44,109 nucleotides of DNA from Candidatus Bathyarchaeota archaeon. Its GTDB lineage: Archaea > Thermoproteota > Bathyarchaeia > Bathyarchaeales > Bathycorpusculaceae. This document shows, one piece after another, positions 15,216 through 23,292 of this stretch. Where the stretch lies: positions 1-44,109 of the forward strand of contig JANXET010000011.1 in NCBI GenBank assembly GCA_025058315.1. The letters run 5' to 3'. How positions within the stretch are numbered: position 1 is the stretch's first letter; every line of letters starts with the position of its first letter. Under the pieces are notes generated by a model, which saw nothing but the letters and a program-made list of their open reading frames with translations, was not told the DNA's origin and made no database searches. The translations under genes were made by a program, and so were the position numbers.

Positions 15216-16457
15216 TTGAAGGCGATGCTAATAGTGGCTGACGGTATGGCTGATAGACCCATCAAGGAGCTTGGTTGGAAAACGCCTCTTGAGGTTGCAC
15301 GTAAAAGCTCAATGGATTTTATTGCAGAATCAGGTGTCTGTGGAATAATGGACATTGTATCTCCCGGGATTCCGCCTGGAAGTGATACTGGCAATATGGC
15401 TCTTCTGGGCTATGACCCCTACAGGTACTATACAGGCAGAGGTGCGCTAGAAGCCCTTGGCTGGGGCTTAGAAGTAAGGGAAGGCGATGTTTGTTTTAGA
15501 TGTAACTTCGCCACAGTAGATGATGATCTCACGGTTTTGGATAGGAGAGCGGGCAGAATTTCAAATGATGACGCCTCGAAACTTGCTGAAAGTCTCCAAA
15601 AAGTCAAACTTTCGGATTCATCGGTTAAATTCCTCTTTCAAAACACGATTCAGCATCGGGCAGCCCTTGTTCTACGGGGACCAAAACTCTCAGCATCCGT
15701 AAGTAATTCCGACCCAAAAAAGGTCGGCGAGAAGGTTTTAGAGGTTAAGCCCCTGAACAATACTGCTGAGGCCTCCTTCACAGCGAAAATCGTCAACGAA
15801 CTATTACAAAAGTTTCACAGAATATTAAAGAATCACAAAGTAAATCATGAAAGGGTTAAGCGAGGATTGCCGCCGGCGAACATAATCCTATGCCGAGGCG
15901 CAGGAAATATACCGAACCTTCCAACCTTGTCGGAAATCTACAACATAAATGCAACGTGCATTGCGGTTACCTCGATAATACGAGGAGTATGCAAGGTTGC
16001 AGGCATGCGGTTGACCACAGTTGAAGGCGCTACAGGAACGCCCCAAACTGACTACTTGGCAAAAGCTAAGGCGGCTGTTGAGGCGTTGAAGGGAGATAAC
16101 CATTTTGTGTTCCTGCACGTTAAGGCACCAGATGTAACTAGCCATGACGGGGACTTCCAGCAGAAGATTAAGGTTATTGAAAATATTGACTCGATGATCG
16201 CCTACATCATTGACCATGTTGACATGAGCGAAACTTATATTGCAATAACTGCTGACCATACAACATCATGCGTAACCAGAAATCATGAGGGGGATCCTGT
16301 TCCAATAGCTATAACAGGGCCTTTTGTACGCAAAGACGACGTCAAAAGATATGATGAGCGAAGCTGTTCAAAAGGCGGTTTGGGTCGAATAAGAGGTGTA
16401 GACTTAATGCCGATGCTGATGAACTTTATAGGAAAAGTTGAGAAATTCGGAGCTTAG
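15216..16457 (+). CDS. apgM: 2,3-bisphosphoglycerate-independent phosphoglycerate mutase, archaeal type
   Basis: Interconverts 3- and 2-phosphoglycerate in glycolysis and gluconeogenesis; 413 residues, alkaline-phosphatase superfamily, with two-metal catalysis. Seen are VADGMADRPI (metal Asp near residue 9), PPGSDTGNMALLGYDP with the nucleophilic serine at about 56, GRGALEALG, HVKAPDVTSHDGD and ITADHTTSC for the second half of the metal site, and DLMPMLMNF near the end. The start is a TTG at 15216 with a GGTGGG ribosome-binding stretch about 9 bases upstream. The other lower-glycolysis genes (pgk, gap) lie 11 kb away on the other strand. Confidence 0.93.
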   Translation: MKAMLIVADGMADRPIKELGWKTPLEVARKSSMDFIAESGVCGIMDIVSPGIPPGSDTGNMALLGYDPYRYYTGRGALEALGWGLEVREGDVCFRCNFATVDDDLTVLDRRAGRISNDDASKLAESLQKVKLSDSSVKFLFQNTIQHRAALVLRGPKLSASVSNSDPKKVGEKVLEVKPLNNTAEASFTAKIVNELLQKFHRILKNHKVNHERVKRGLPPANIILCRGAGNIPNLPTLSEIYNINATCIAVTSIIRGVCKVAGMRLTTVEGATGTPQTDYLAKAKAAVEALKGDNHFVFLHVKAPDVTSHDGDFQQKIKVIENIDSMIAYIIDHVDMSETYIAITADHTTSCVTRNHEGDPVPIAITGPFVRKDDVKRYDERSCSKGGLGRIRGVDLMPMLMNFIGKVEKFGA

Positions 16458-16836
16458 CTTTGGGAAGCGGGAGCTTTAGCGCTTTCTAAATCTGAAAAAT
16501 CGATGGATGCTGCTTCCAGCTTAGAATACGTGGATAATAGGGCTCCATATAAGCACGGCGTGGGCATCGCAACAATAGTTGAAGATTATATTGGCAATTT
16601 ACTAAGGCATGGTTTTAAGAGAAATGGCTTTAGCTTTTGAGGAAAATGAAGATAACCTAGCTTGGCGCATGGTTTTTGGCCTTAGAGATTGAGGAAATAG
16701 TGACGGAGAGGCGAAAGGTCAGCGGCGCTAATTATAGTAAATGAGGGACATATTGAACTGATTTGAAAGTGAATTTGATGCAGCCCTATTCAAAAGTCAA
16801 TGGACAAGCTTAAAGCGTTCTATAACAACTTACAGT
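16458..16836. other. 379-bp gap with an open frame continuing past apgM; possible gene remnant
   Basis: No complete gene is seen. The apgM frame stays open for 61 codons after its TAG, to TGA at 16638-16640, including an ATG at 16503 (45 residues) with the stretch YKHGVGIATIVEDYIGN. The next 200 bp are broken by stops in all frames, with one short stretch (16680-16740) giving IEEIVTERRKVSGANYSK. These look protein-like but I recognise no family, so a decayed gene is only one explanation. No tRNA or clear terminator is visible. Confidence 0.3.
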
Positions 16837-17466
16837 ATGATGATTAATGAAATATTAAGGAATAAGCAGAGGTTAAGGAGCAAAATTTGGAGTGAAATGG
16901 AACAGCAGGGAATAGCGGCTTTTCCGCTGCCTTGTAGAGGCAGAATTCCGAACTTTGTCGGAGCAGCCATCGCCGCTGAAAAACTGCGTCAGCTTGATGA
17001 GTGGAAAAAAGCCAGAGTGATTTTTGTTGGTCCTGATTCGCCGCAGAAAAAAGTGCGGGAAAACACACTTAAGGATGGCAAAGTTCTAGTCATCGCCTCT
17101 CCGAAGCTTAAAAGAGACTTTATAATTTTGAATCCGGCAAGAACAATAGGGATGGAACATTTTGCCTCCACCATAAAAGGTGCCTTCCAGCTCGGTGCGG
17201 TAGCCAAGCTTGAGGATATCCCGAGGCCGGATTTGATAGTTGAGGGTTCAGTGGCCGTTGACCCTCATGGGCATAGACTGGGAAAGGGCGGGGGATACGG
17301 TGACTTAGAGATAGGACTTCTCAAAAGAGTGTTCGGCGACATCCCAGTAGCTACAACGGTGCATGATATACAACTGGTTGAAAAAGTGCCTTTCGGCGAG
17401 AAGGACGAGAAAATTTCAATAATAGTTACACCTACGAAGGTTATCCGCGTGGAATCGCATACTTGA
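16837..17466 (+). CDS. 5-formyltetrahydrofolate cyclo-ligase family protein
   Basis: A 209-residue protein of the 5-FTHF cyclo-ligase (MTHFS) fold. Identifying features are the N-terminal basic helix, VPFFVGAAIAAEKL-like motif (NFVGAAIAAEKLRQL, about 34-48), DLIVEGSVAVDPHGHRLGKGGGYGDLE (about 132-158) with the glycine-rich ATP loop, and the C-terminal VHDIQLVE and IIVTPTKVIRVE. Bacterial and eukaryal enzymes convert 5-formyl-THF to methenyl-THF. Archaea of this kind often use tetrahydromethanopterin-like cofactors, so the true substrate is open. The gene starts at ATG 16837 or 16840 with no clear ribosome-binding site. Confidence 0.8.
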   Translation: MMINEILRNKQRLRSKIWSEMEQQGIAAFPLPCRGRIPNFVGAAIAAEKLRQLDEWKKARVIFVGPDSPQKKVRENTLKDGKVLVIASPKLKRDFIILNPARTIGMEHFASTIKGAFQLGAVAKLEDIPRPDLIVEGSVAVDPHGHRLGKGGGYGDLEIGLLKRVFGDIPVATTVHDIQLVEKVPFGEKDEKISIIVTPTKVIRVESHT

Positions 17467-17516
17467 GCGGCAACGTCTTTAAGCATAAACCGCTTATGTA
17501 GTGGAGAGGTAAGATC

Positions 17517-18152
17517 TTGTCTTTCGAAACAGTGTTTCAGCAGATTGGACAGTGGATGCAGAATTTTTCTGTGCAGTACGGATATTTTGGCGTTTTCATC
17601 ATGAGTCTACTTGGTTCAACGTCAATAATATTTCCAGTTCCCTATACTGTGATCTTATTCACGTTAGGATCATTAGAGATTTTTAATCCTATACTGCTTG
17701 CACTAGCATGTGGATTAGGCTCAGCCATCGGAGAGTTTTCAGGTTATTTGCTGGGTTTAGGCGGAAGAAGGATTATAAGCGAACAAAGTAGACGTAAAAT
17801 GGAGTTTTTCTTGAAAACTTTTGAAAGATTTGGCCCTGTCGCGGTTTTCCTTTTTGCCCTAACTCCTTTACCTGATGATCTGCTCTTCATCCCGCTTGGA
17901 ATGATGCGTTATAGCTTTCTAAAAGCTTTCATACCGGCCGTGTTGGGGAAAATATGCATGAGCCTAATCATTGCATACAGCGCCCGCTTCACAACACAAG
18001 TTATACAGCAGATATTCGGAGTAGAAGGCGACTGGTTGTCCGCGATTATAAGCATGATAATAGCGATAGTGCTGCTAATAATAATCCTCGTGCTAATGTT
18101 TAAGATAGACTGGGAACGAACTTTCCAAAAACGTGCAAGCAAAAATAATTAA
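17517..18152 (+). CDS. DedA / VTT-domain (SNARE-associated) membrane protein
   Basis: A 211-residue integral membrane protein of the DedA family, whose members move phospholipids between leaflets or support undecaprenyl/polyprenyl phosphate recycling. The conserved core is seen: VFIMSLLGSTSIIFPVPY (about 26-43), GLGSAIGEFSGYLLGLGGRR (about 66-85), FGPVAVFLFALTPLPDDLLF (about 110-129) with the proline-acidic motif, and GMMRYSFLKAFIPAVLGK. Four to five hydrophobic segments are evident, the last at about 178-198. The start is TTG 17517 with AGAGGTAAG upstream. It follows the cyclo-ligase gene by 50 bp on the same strand. Confidence 0.85.
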   Translation: MSFETVFQQIGQWMQNFSVQYGYFGVFIMSLLGSTSIIFPVPYTVILFTLGSLEIFNPILLALACGLGSAIGEFSGYLLGLGGRRIISEQSRRKMEFFLKTFERFGPVAVFLFALTPLPDDLLFIPLGMMRYSFLKAFIPAVLGKICMSLIIAYSARFTTQVIQQIFGVEGDWLSAIISMIIAIVLLIIILVLMFKIDWERTFQKRASKNN

Positions 18153-18709
18153 GATGCTGCCGTCAAAGCTTGGACAAAGAAACACAATAATAAGACGCAA
18201 GCGCTAACCCTACCCCTCTAACGTCTATAAAGGTGAACAGCGATTGATCAAAAAAGTTTTCATATTAGACCAAGACATGAAAAACAATCATACAGCAAAA
18301 GAATAGGCACTTTTACTTGCTGGATATGGCTATGAAACTTTAGATACTTGGGACACAAGAAAATCCATAATAAAATAATAGTCAATTGAAGTCGTCTCTT
18401 AAAGATTCTATTCAGAGAGGACATAGATAAATGCGCCTTTTGCGGCATATTTACCTAGACTATCAGCTGGAACATGCAGGGAACCGTTTTACGCTGAACT
18501 TAGGAAAAAGAAATCTATAACCCCACATGTAGGTTTAAAAACATAAGCCCATAGAGATCGTGGCGTACTCTGATTTCATTGCGAAAAATATGAAGGAGTT
18601 CAAACAAATTCTCAAAGAGGAACAATGTACATGAAACAAGTTTTTGCGATGCCAGAACATATACTAGAAAGTGGTAAATATTGCTGCTGAGGCATAAGAT
18701 GTAAATGGT
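18153..18709. other. 557-bp region without an intact gene; degenerate
   Basis: No frame stays open for more than about 60 codons and no RNA gene is recognised. Short protein-like stretches occur in the plus strand: 18244-18378 (interrupted by a TAG at 18304; contains VFILDQDM and LLLAGYGYETLDT, vaguely like a response-regulator receiver domain) and about 18543-18635 (ending in FIAKNMKEFKQILKEEQC). This pattern is what a decayed gene or genes would leave. The endonuclease Q promoter probably lies in the last 40 bp (TAAATATTGC near 18674-18683). Confidence 0.35.
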
Positions 18710-19999
18710 ATGAGGGTTATAGCTGATCTTCACATTCATGGACGGTACAGTCGGGCAACTAGTCAAAGCATGTGTTTAGAGGAGATAGCTCGTTTCGCGA
18801 AGATAAAAGGATTAAATATTGTGGGTACTGGCGATTTCACACATCCAAAGTGGCTTGAGGAGATACGTGAGTCTCTCGTACAAGACCCTGAAACAGGATT
18901 GTATAAAATTGCGCAGAACCAAGCGTTACCCGTATACTTCATGATAACCACAGAGGTCAACACCGTTTTCTCCTCGGGAAGAAATGTCAAGAGAATACAC
19001 CACGTCATACTTACACCGAGCATAGAAACAGCTACGCAAATAAACGAGCGCCTAACCAATTATGGGGACCTATCATCGGATGGTAGGCCAACGCTCAACA
19101 TGAGCCCCTCGGAGCTTGTGGAGGAGGTTATGGAGGTCTCAAGCGATAATATGGTTTTCCCAGCTCATGCTTGGACACCTTGGTTCAGCATTTTCGGAGC
19201 CTTCAGCGGCTTCGACAACGTTAATGATTGCTATCAGGACATGACGAAATACATTTACGCACTTGAAACCGGCCTCTCCTCAGATCCTCCAATGAACTGG
19301 CGCCTTAGCCAACTGGATAAGTTTACTCTTATTTCCAACAGCGATAGCCATAGCTTCTGGCCTTGGCGAATGGGAAGAGAAGCCAACGTGTTTGAGCTAA
19401 AAAAACCAAGCTACATGGAGATCGTGGATTCCATCAGAAACAAGGATAAGGAAAGATTCAGATTCACTGTGGAAACAGATCCAGCCTATGGTAAATACCA
19501 TTGGACAGGACACAGAAACTGTAACGTTTCCCTGCCGCCAAAGGAAGCAATAAAACTCGGAAATGTATGTCCGGTATGCAGGAAAAAACTTACTAAGGGT
19601 GTTGAGCAGCGTGTGGAGGAATTAGCGGATCGGCCAGAAGGTTACAAGCCTTGTAACACGATAAATTACATGCACCTTCTGCCACTTTCAGAGATAATCT
19701 CAACGGTTATAGGTGCAGATCCATCATCACAGCAAACTTGGAGCATATACAATAAGCTTGTGGAGAAATTCGGAGATGAATATAGCGTACTGATTGAGAT
19801 ACCTAAGGAAGCGTTAGGCCAAACAGCAGACGAAAAAATTGCTGAGGCCATAGTTCGTGTGAGAGAGGACAAAATAAAAGTTATACCTGGCTACGATGGT
19901 GTTTATGGACGCCCAATAATATTCGAAGAAAATCAGGTGAAAAAGGCGCAGGGAAAACGCGAAAAATCAAAACAACTGAACCTATCAGACTTCCTTTAA
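18710..19999 (+). CDS. Endonuclease Q family protein (PHP domain plus zinc-binding motif)
   Basis: A 429-residue enzyme matching EndoQ, which nicks DNA 5' of deaminated bases (uracil, hypoxanthine) and AP sites. The PHP domain opens DLHIHGRYSRATS (H8, H10) and continues with VGTGDFTHP, MITTEVNTVF, RIHHVILTP, FPAHAWTPWFS and LISNSDSHSFWPWRMGREA. The zinc-binding segment follows: C271 in HRNCNVSLPP and CPVC at 287-290, with KGVEQRVEEL after it. The last eight residues, QLNLSDFL (422-429), fit the PCNA-interacting peptide QxxLxxFL, and PCNA binding is established for the Pyrococcus enzyme. Length is close to that of Pyrococcus EndoQ. The gene stands alone. Confidence 0.9.
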   Translation: MRVIADLHIHGRYSRATSQSMCLEEIARFAKIKGLNIVGTGDFTHPKWLEEIRESLVQDPETGLYKIAQNQALPVYFMITTEVNTVFSSGRNVKRIHHVILTPSIETATQINERLTNYGDLSSDGRPTLNMSPSELVEEVMEVSSDNMVFPAHAWTPWFSIFGAFSGFDNVNDCYQDMTKYIYALETGLSSDPPMNWRLSQLDKFTLISNSDSHSFWPWRMGREANVFELKKPSYMEIVDSIRNKDKERFRFTVETDPAYGKYHWTGHRNCNVSLPPKEAIKLGNVCPVCRKKLTKGVEQRVEELADRPEGYKPCNTINYMHLLPLSEIISTVIGADPSSQQTWSIYNKLVEKFGDEYSVLIEIPKEALGQTADEKIAEAIVRVREDKIKVIPGYDGVYGRPIIFEENQVKKAQGKREKSKQLNLSDFL

Positions 20000-20052
20000 A
20001 ATGTCTATATGTTGGACAATTGTACGGCAATATTTATTAGAAAGCAATAACG

Positions 20053-20064
20053 CTTATATTAAAT
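20053..20064 (+). promoter_or_regulatory. Candidate TATA box upstream of the NitrOD5-like gene
   Basis: The A/T run cttatattaaat lies 48-59 bp before the ATG at 20112, in the 112-bp gap after endonuclease Q; a leader of about 20 nt would follow. Position-based only. Confidence 0.35.
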
Positions 20065-20111
20065 AGCAATATTCGTGAATCTCTTGAAGAATAGACCAGG
20101 CTTGGCTTAAG

Positions 20112-20435
20112 ATGACACCTAAAAGAAAAAAGGATGTTAATGAACTGATATCAAAAATTGTGGATCGAGTACTCTTGTACGTCTTTGGCGAAGAGGGCAG
20201 TAGGATGATATACACCTATTTAGAAAGCAAGTATTCTGTTCGACGCAATGAAATTGGCGATAAGATTGAGTTGTTTGCAAGGGGGCTTGAGGATTTTTTA
20301 AAGTCGGGAGCCCGCATTATTGAAAGGAAGATCCTTGAGGACATTTACTCATGCTACGGGCAAATCCGCAAGCTGGAAATGCAGCAAATGGATGATTTCG
20401 CACACCAAGTCAAATTGCTCATTGGAAAAACATAG
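20112..20435 (+). CDS. Small all-helical protein, NitrOD5/DUF3227-like domain
   Basis: A 107-residue, mostly helical protein. The core VYLF-type pattern (LLYVFGEEGSRMIYTYLESKY, then IGDKIELFARGLEDFLKSGARIIERKILEDIY) matches my memory of the NitrOD5 (DUF3227) domain, found alone or at the end of archaeal sensor and regulatory proteins, where GEGA in many members is KSGA here. No enzyme motif, signal peptide or Cys pair is seen. As it stands alone next to the tldD/tldE pair, a regulatory or signalling role is only a guess. No convincing ribosome-binding site precedes the ATG. Confidence 0.55.
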   Translation: MTPKRKKDVNELISKIVDRVLLYVFGEEGSRMIYTYLESKYSVRRNEIGDKIELFARGLEDFLKSGARIIERKILEDIYSCYGQIRKLEMQQMDDFAHQVKLLIGKT

Positions 20436-20530
20436 AAGCTTGGCCTCTGCTTCCGGATTATATTTTGAACTTTGATAATTCTTTATTAGCATCTCTGCGG
20501 TAGTTCTAAAAGTTATACTGTGGTGTCGCG

Positions 20531-21916
20531 ATGAAGGATCTATTGGCGAATATCGTAAAACTCGCTGAGGAAAAATTCGGCGTCAAGCATATTGAAGTAC
20601 GCGCTCAAAAACTTCTCAAGACTATGCTGACAGTGAAGGAAGAAAGAGTTGAAGCTGCGAAGGAAGGCATAGAAAATGGCATAGCCATCCGCGTTTTATT
20701 TAATGGGGCTTGGGGTTTTGCATCTATCGGGACCTTGAAGACTGAACCCATAATTAAAGCCCTAACGGACGCATGCACAATGGCCAGGGTCGCCAGCTCA
20801 AGCATCAAAAACCCCATAAAACTCGCTAAGCATAAGGCTTCCGAGGATAAGGTCGTGGCTAAAGCGCGAAAAAACCCTGCACACATATCTATAGAGGAAA
20901 AAATATCAACCATGACAACAATTGCTAGAACCGTGCTGATGTTCGACCGACGTATAAAGGGCTGCACAATTGACTACCTAGACAGCGTTGGGACTACTTA
21001 CTTCATGAACAGTGAGGGCAGCTACATAGAGCAGGATAAGCTTTATGTCTGGGCCAAGATAACCGCCACGGCAAAAGAAGGAGATGTCATAACCTTTAGC
21101 CGTGAGGAGGTAGGCTCAACTGTGGGCTACGAAATTTTTGACAGCGAGACCCCTGAGCTTATAGGGGATAGAACAGCAAAAAGGGCAATAGACCAGTTGA
21201 GGGCCAAGCCTCCGAAGGGCGGCAAATTTGAGGCTGTGTTAGGGCCAAATGTCGTAGGTGTCTTCGTACATGAAGCCTTTGGACATTTGGCAGAAGCTGA
21301 TTTGGCTCTTTCAGGTTCAATCATAATGGATAAGATCGGTAAGAAGATAGCTTCGGATCATGTAACCATCTATGATGATGGAACAGTTGAAGGCGCCTTC
21401 GGCTCCTTCAAATATGATGATGAAGGTGTTCCGGCCCAGAAAACCTTGCTCATCAAGGACGGAGTTATCGTGGGGCTAATGCATAACCGCGAAACCGCAA
21501 GCAAATTCAAAGTTGAGTCTACGGGGAATGCCAGAGCAGAAAACTATCGAGTTGAGCCGATAATTCGCATGCGGAACACCTACATGGCGCCTCGTGATTA
21601 CACATTAGAGGAGATGCTTGAAGATGTGCGGTTCGGGTACTACTTCAAAAGTTTCAGAGGAGGGCAGGCAAATCTTGACGGAACATTCCAAGTTGGCATA
21701 CAGGAAGCGTATGAAATAGTTAATGGCGAAATTGGAGAGCCTGTAAGAAACGCCTCAATAAGCGGAAATACTTTGGAAACGCTCCACAAGGTGGACGCTG
21801 TTGGGAAGGATTTTGAGCTTTGGCCAGGTAGATGTGGAAAGGGTCAAACAGCCTTCGTATGCGACGGGGGACCTCACATAAGAGTTAAGGAGGTAATAGT
21901 TGGTGGAAGCGCCTAA
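20531..21916 (+). CDS. tldD: TldD metallopeptidase
   Basis: Zinc metalloprotease subunit of the TldD/TldE heterodimer, which trims peptides (microcin precursors and antitoxin CcdA in E. coli). The 461-residue protein carries the active-site HExxxH as VHEAFGHLAEAD with H247, E248 and H252, preceded by GPNVVGVFV. The GNARAENYRVEPIIRMRNTYM and GYYFKSFRGGQANLDGTFQV stretches are the family's conserved C-terminal blocks. It overlaps the tldE gene by 17 bp, which implies one operon and coupled translation. ATG 20531 follows an A/T-rich stretch. The role in archaea is unknown. Confidence 0.93.
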   Translation: MKDLLANIVKLAEEKFGVKHIEVRAQKLLKTMLTVKEERVEAAKEGIENGIAIRVLFNGAWGFASIGTLKTEPIIKALTDACTMARVASSSIKNPIKLAKHKASEDKVVAKARKNPAHISIEEKISTMTTIARTVLMFDRRIKGCTIDYLDSVGTTYFMNSEGSYIEQDKLYVWAKITATAKEGDVITFSREEVGSTVGYEIFDSETPELIGDRTAKRAIDQLRAKPPKGGKFEAVLGPNVVGVFVHEAFGHLAEADLALSGSIIMDKIGKKIASDHVTIYDDGTVEGAFGSFKYDDEGVPAQKTLLIKDGVIVGLMHNRETASKFKVESTGNARAENYRVEPIIRMRNTYMAPRDYTLEEMLEDVRFGYYFKSFRGGQANLDGTFQVGIQEAYEIVNGEIGEPVRNASISGNTLETLHKVDAVGKDFELWPGRCGKGQTAFVCDGGPHIRVKEVIVGGSA

Positions 21917-23267
21917 AGAAGAGGATGTCTTAAGCTTAGCTGAGTACGTTGTAGATTTCGCGTTAAAAAACGGAGCTGAGGAGGCGGAGGCCTTCATCCA
22001 TTATAGCTTCACAAGAACCGTATCAATTGAAAGGGGACAGATTACAAAAAGTGCCAGCATAATTGATCAGGGAATAGGCATCAGAGCCTTGATTAGGAAC
22101 GCATTAGGTTTTGCATACACGAACATCCTAGAAGAAAGAGAGGATGCGAAAGCGGCGGTTTTGAAAGCTCTTAAATCCGCAAGGTCAAGTTTGCCCGATA
22201 AATATTGGCAGGGTTTACCATCAAAAAAATCATTTAAAGACGTGGCAGGCATTTTCGACCAAAAAGTTCTAAATTTATCATCAGAGGAGCTTGTTAAAGC
22301 AGCTTCTGCGATGCTTAAAAGTGCAAAAAAAACGGATAAACGGGTTTTACCTGTTGAAGGCAGTGTTGGAGCTGCCCATATATGTAATGCAATCGTGAAC
22401 TCTCACGGGGTTTCAGGATTTGACCAAGGCACAATGGTTGAGTGCAGTTTAGCAATTGTAGCGCGTGAAAAGGGTAACGTGAGCCCCATATGTTTTGAGT
22501 TCAATATGGAGCGAAGCTATAATTTGAACCCTGAATGGGTTGGACATGAAGCAGCTAAGCTAGCAGCTGCCTCATTGAAAACCAAGCATATTGAAACAGA
22601 ACCTATGAAAGTCATACTGACACAGTTTGCACTTCAGCAGCTTCTCACCTACACGATGTTGAATGCCATAAAGGCGGACTATGTCCAGAGAAATCAGTCG
22701 GCACTGCAGGGTAAGGTGGGAGAGAAGGTTGCTTCAGAGATTATAACAGCATATGACGATGGCCTTATGGATGGCGGGATTCACACGTGGCGATTCGATG
22801 GGGAAGGAGCGCCCCGGCAGAAAACTCCAATAATAGAAAAGGGAATACTACGCAGCTTCATATATGATAACTACACGGCAAAGAAGGAGGGAAAAGAAAG
22901 CACAGGAAATTCTACCAGAGCGGGATATCTTTCCACACCCACAATAGAACCTACAAACTTTCACATAATGCCCGGGTCAGCATCACCAGAGGAGTTAATG
23001 GGAAGTGTTGAAGAGGCACTGCTGGTTTACTCGGTGCAGGGCGCCCACAGCAGCAACCCTGTCAGCGGAGAATTCTCGGTTGTAGCCACACCAGCATTCA
23101 AAGTAAAGAATGGAAAAGTCGAGCATGCTACGAGAGGAGTTATGCTTGTCGGAAGCATATTTGAAGTAATGAAAAACGTTACCGCTCTAGCCAATAACGA
23201 GCGGAAAGTTGGACAAATTGTCGCTCCATGGGTCCTTATAGAAAACATTAAAGTAGTAGGCAGATAA
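21900..23267 (+). CDS. tldE: TldE/PmbA partner subunit
   Basis: The 455-residue non-catalytic partner of TldD. It shares the fold but lacks HExxxH: the matching region reads MKVILTQFALQQLLTYTMLN. Family features seen are IERGQITKSASIIDQGIGIR (about 41-60), YDDGLMDGGIHTWRFDGEGAPRQKTP, KGILRSFIYDNYTAKKEGKES and the final VSGEFSV. Start is TTG 21900 (or GTG 21903), with a strong AAGGAGG stretch within the tldD tail. The pair is intact, with no frameshift. Together they would form a nanocompartment-like heterodimer with the catalytic site supplied by TldD. Confidence 0.9.
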   Translation: MVEAPKEEDVLSLAEYVVDFALKNGAEEAEAFIHYSFTRTVSIERGQITKSASIIDQGIGIRALIRNALGFAYTNILEEREDAKAAVLKALKSARSSLPDKYWQGLPSKKSFKDVAGIFDQKVLNLSSEELVKAASAMLKSAKKTDKRVLPVEGSVGAAHICNAIVNSHGVSGFDQGTMVECSLAIVAREKGNVSPICFEFNMERSYNLNPEWVGHEAAKLAAASLKTKHIETEPMKVILTQFALQQLLTYTMLNAIKADYVQRNQSALQGKVGEKVASEIITAYDDGLMDGGIHTWRFDGEGAPRQKTPIIEKGILRSFIYDNYTAKKEGKESTGNSTRAGYLSTPTIEPTNFHIMPGSASPEELMGSVEEALLVYSVQGAHSSNPVSGEFSVVATPAFKVKNGKVEHATRGVMLVGSIFEVMKNVTALANNERKVGQIVAPWVLIENIKVVGR

Positions 23268-23292
23268 AATTGAGTAGGAGTTAACGAAAAGT

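Noticed and set aside
18244-18378. Possible response-regulator receiver remnant
   Set aside because: The similarity is limited to a few residues (VFILDQDM, LLLAGYGYE), interrupted by a TAG, and the family's later motifs are absent. Kept only as a remark in the degenerate region.
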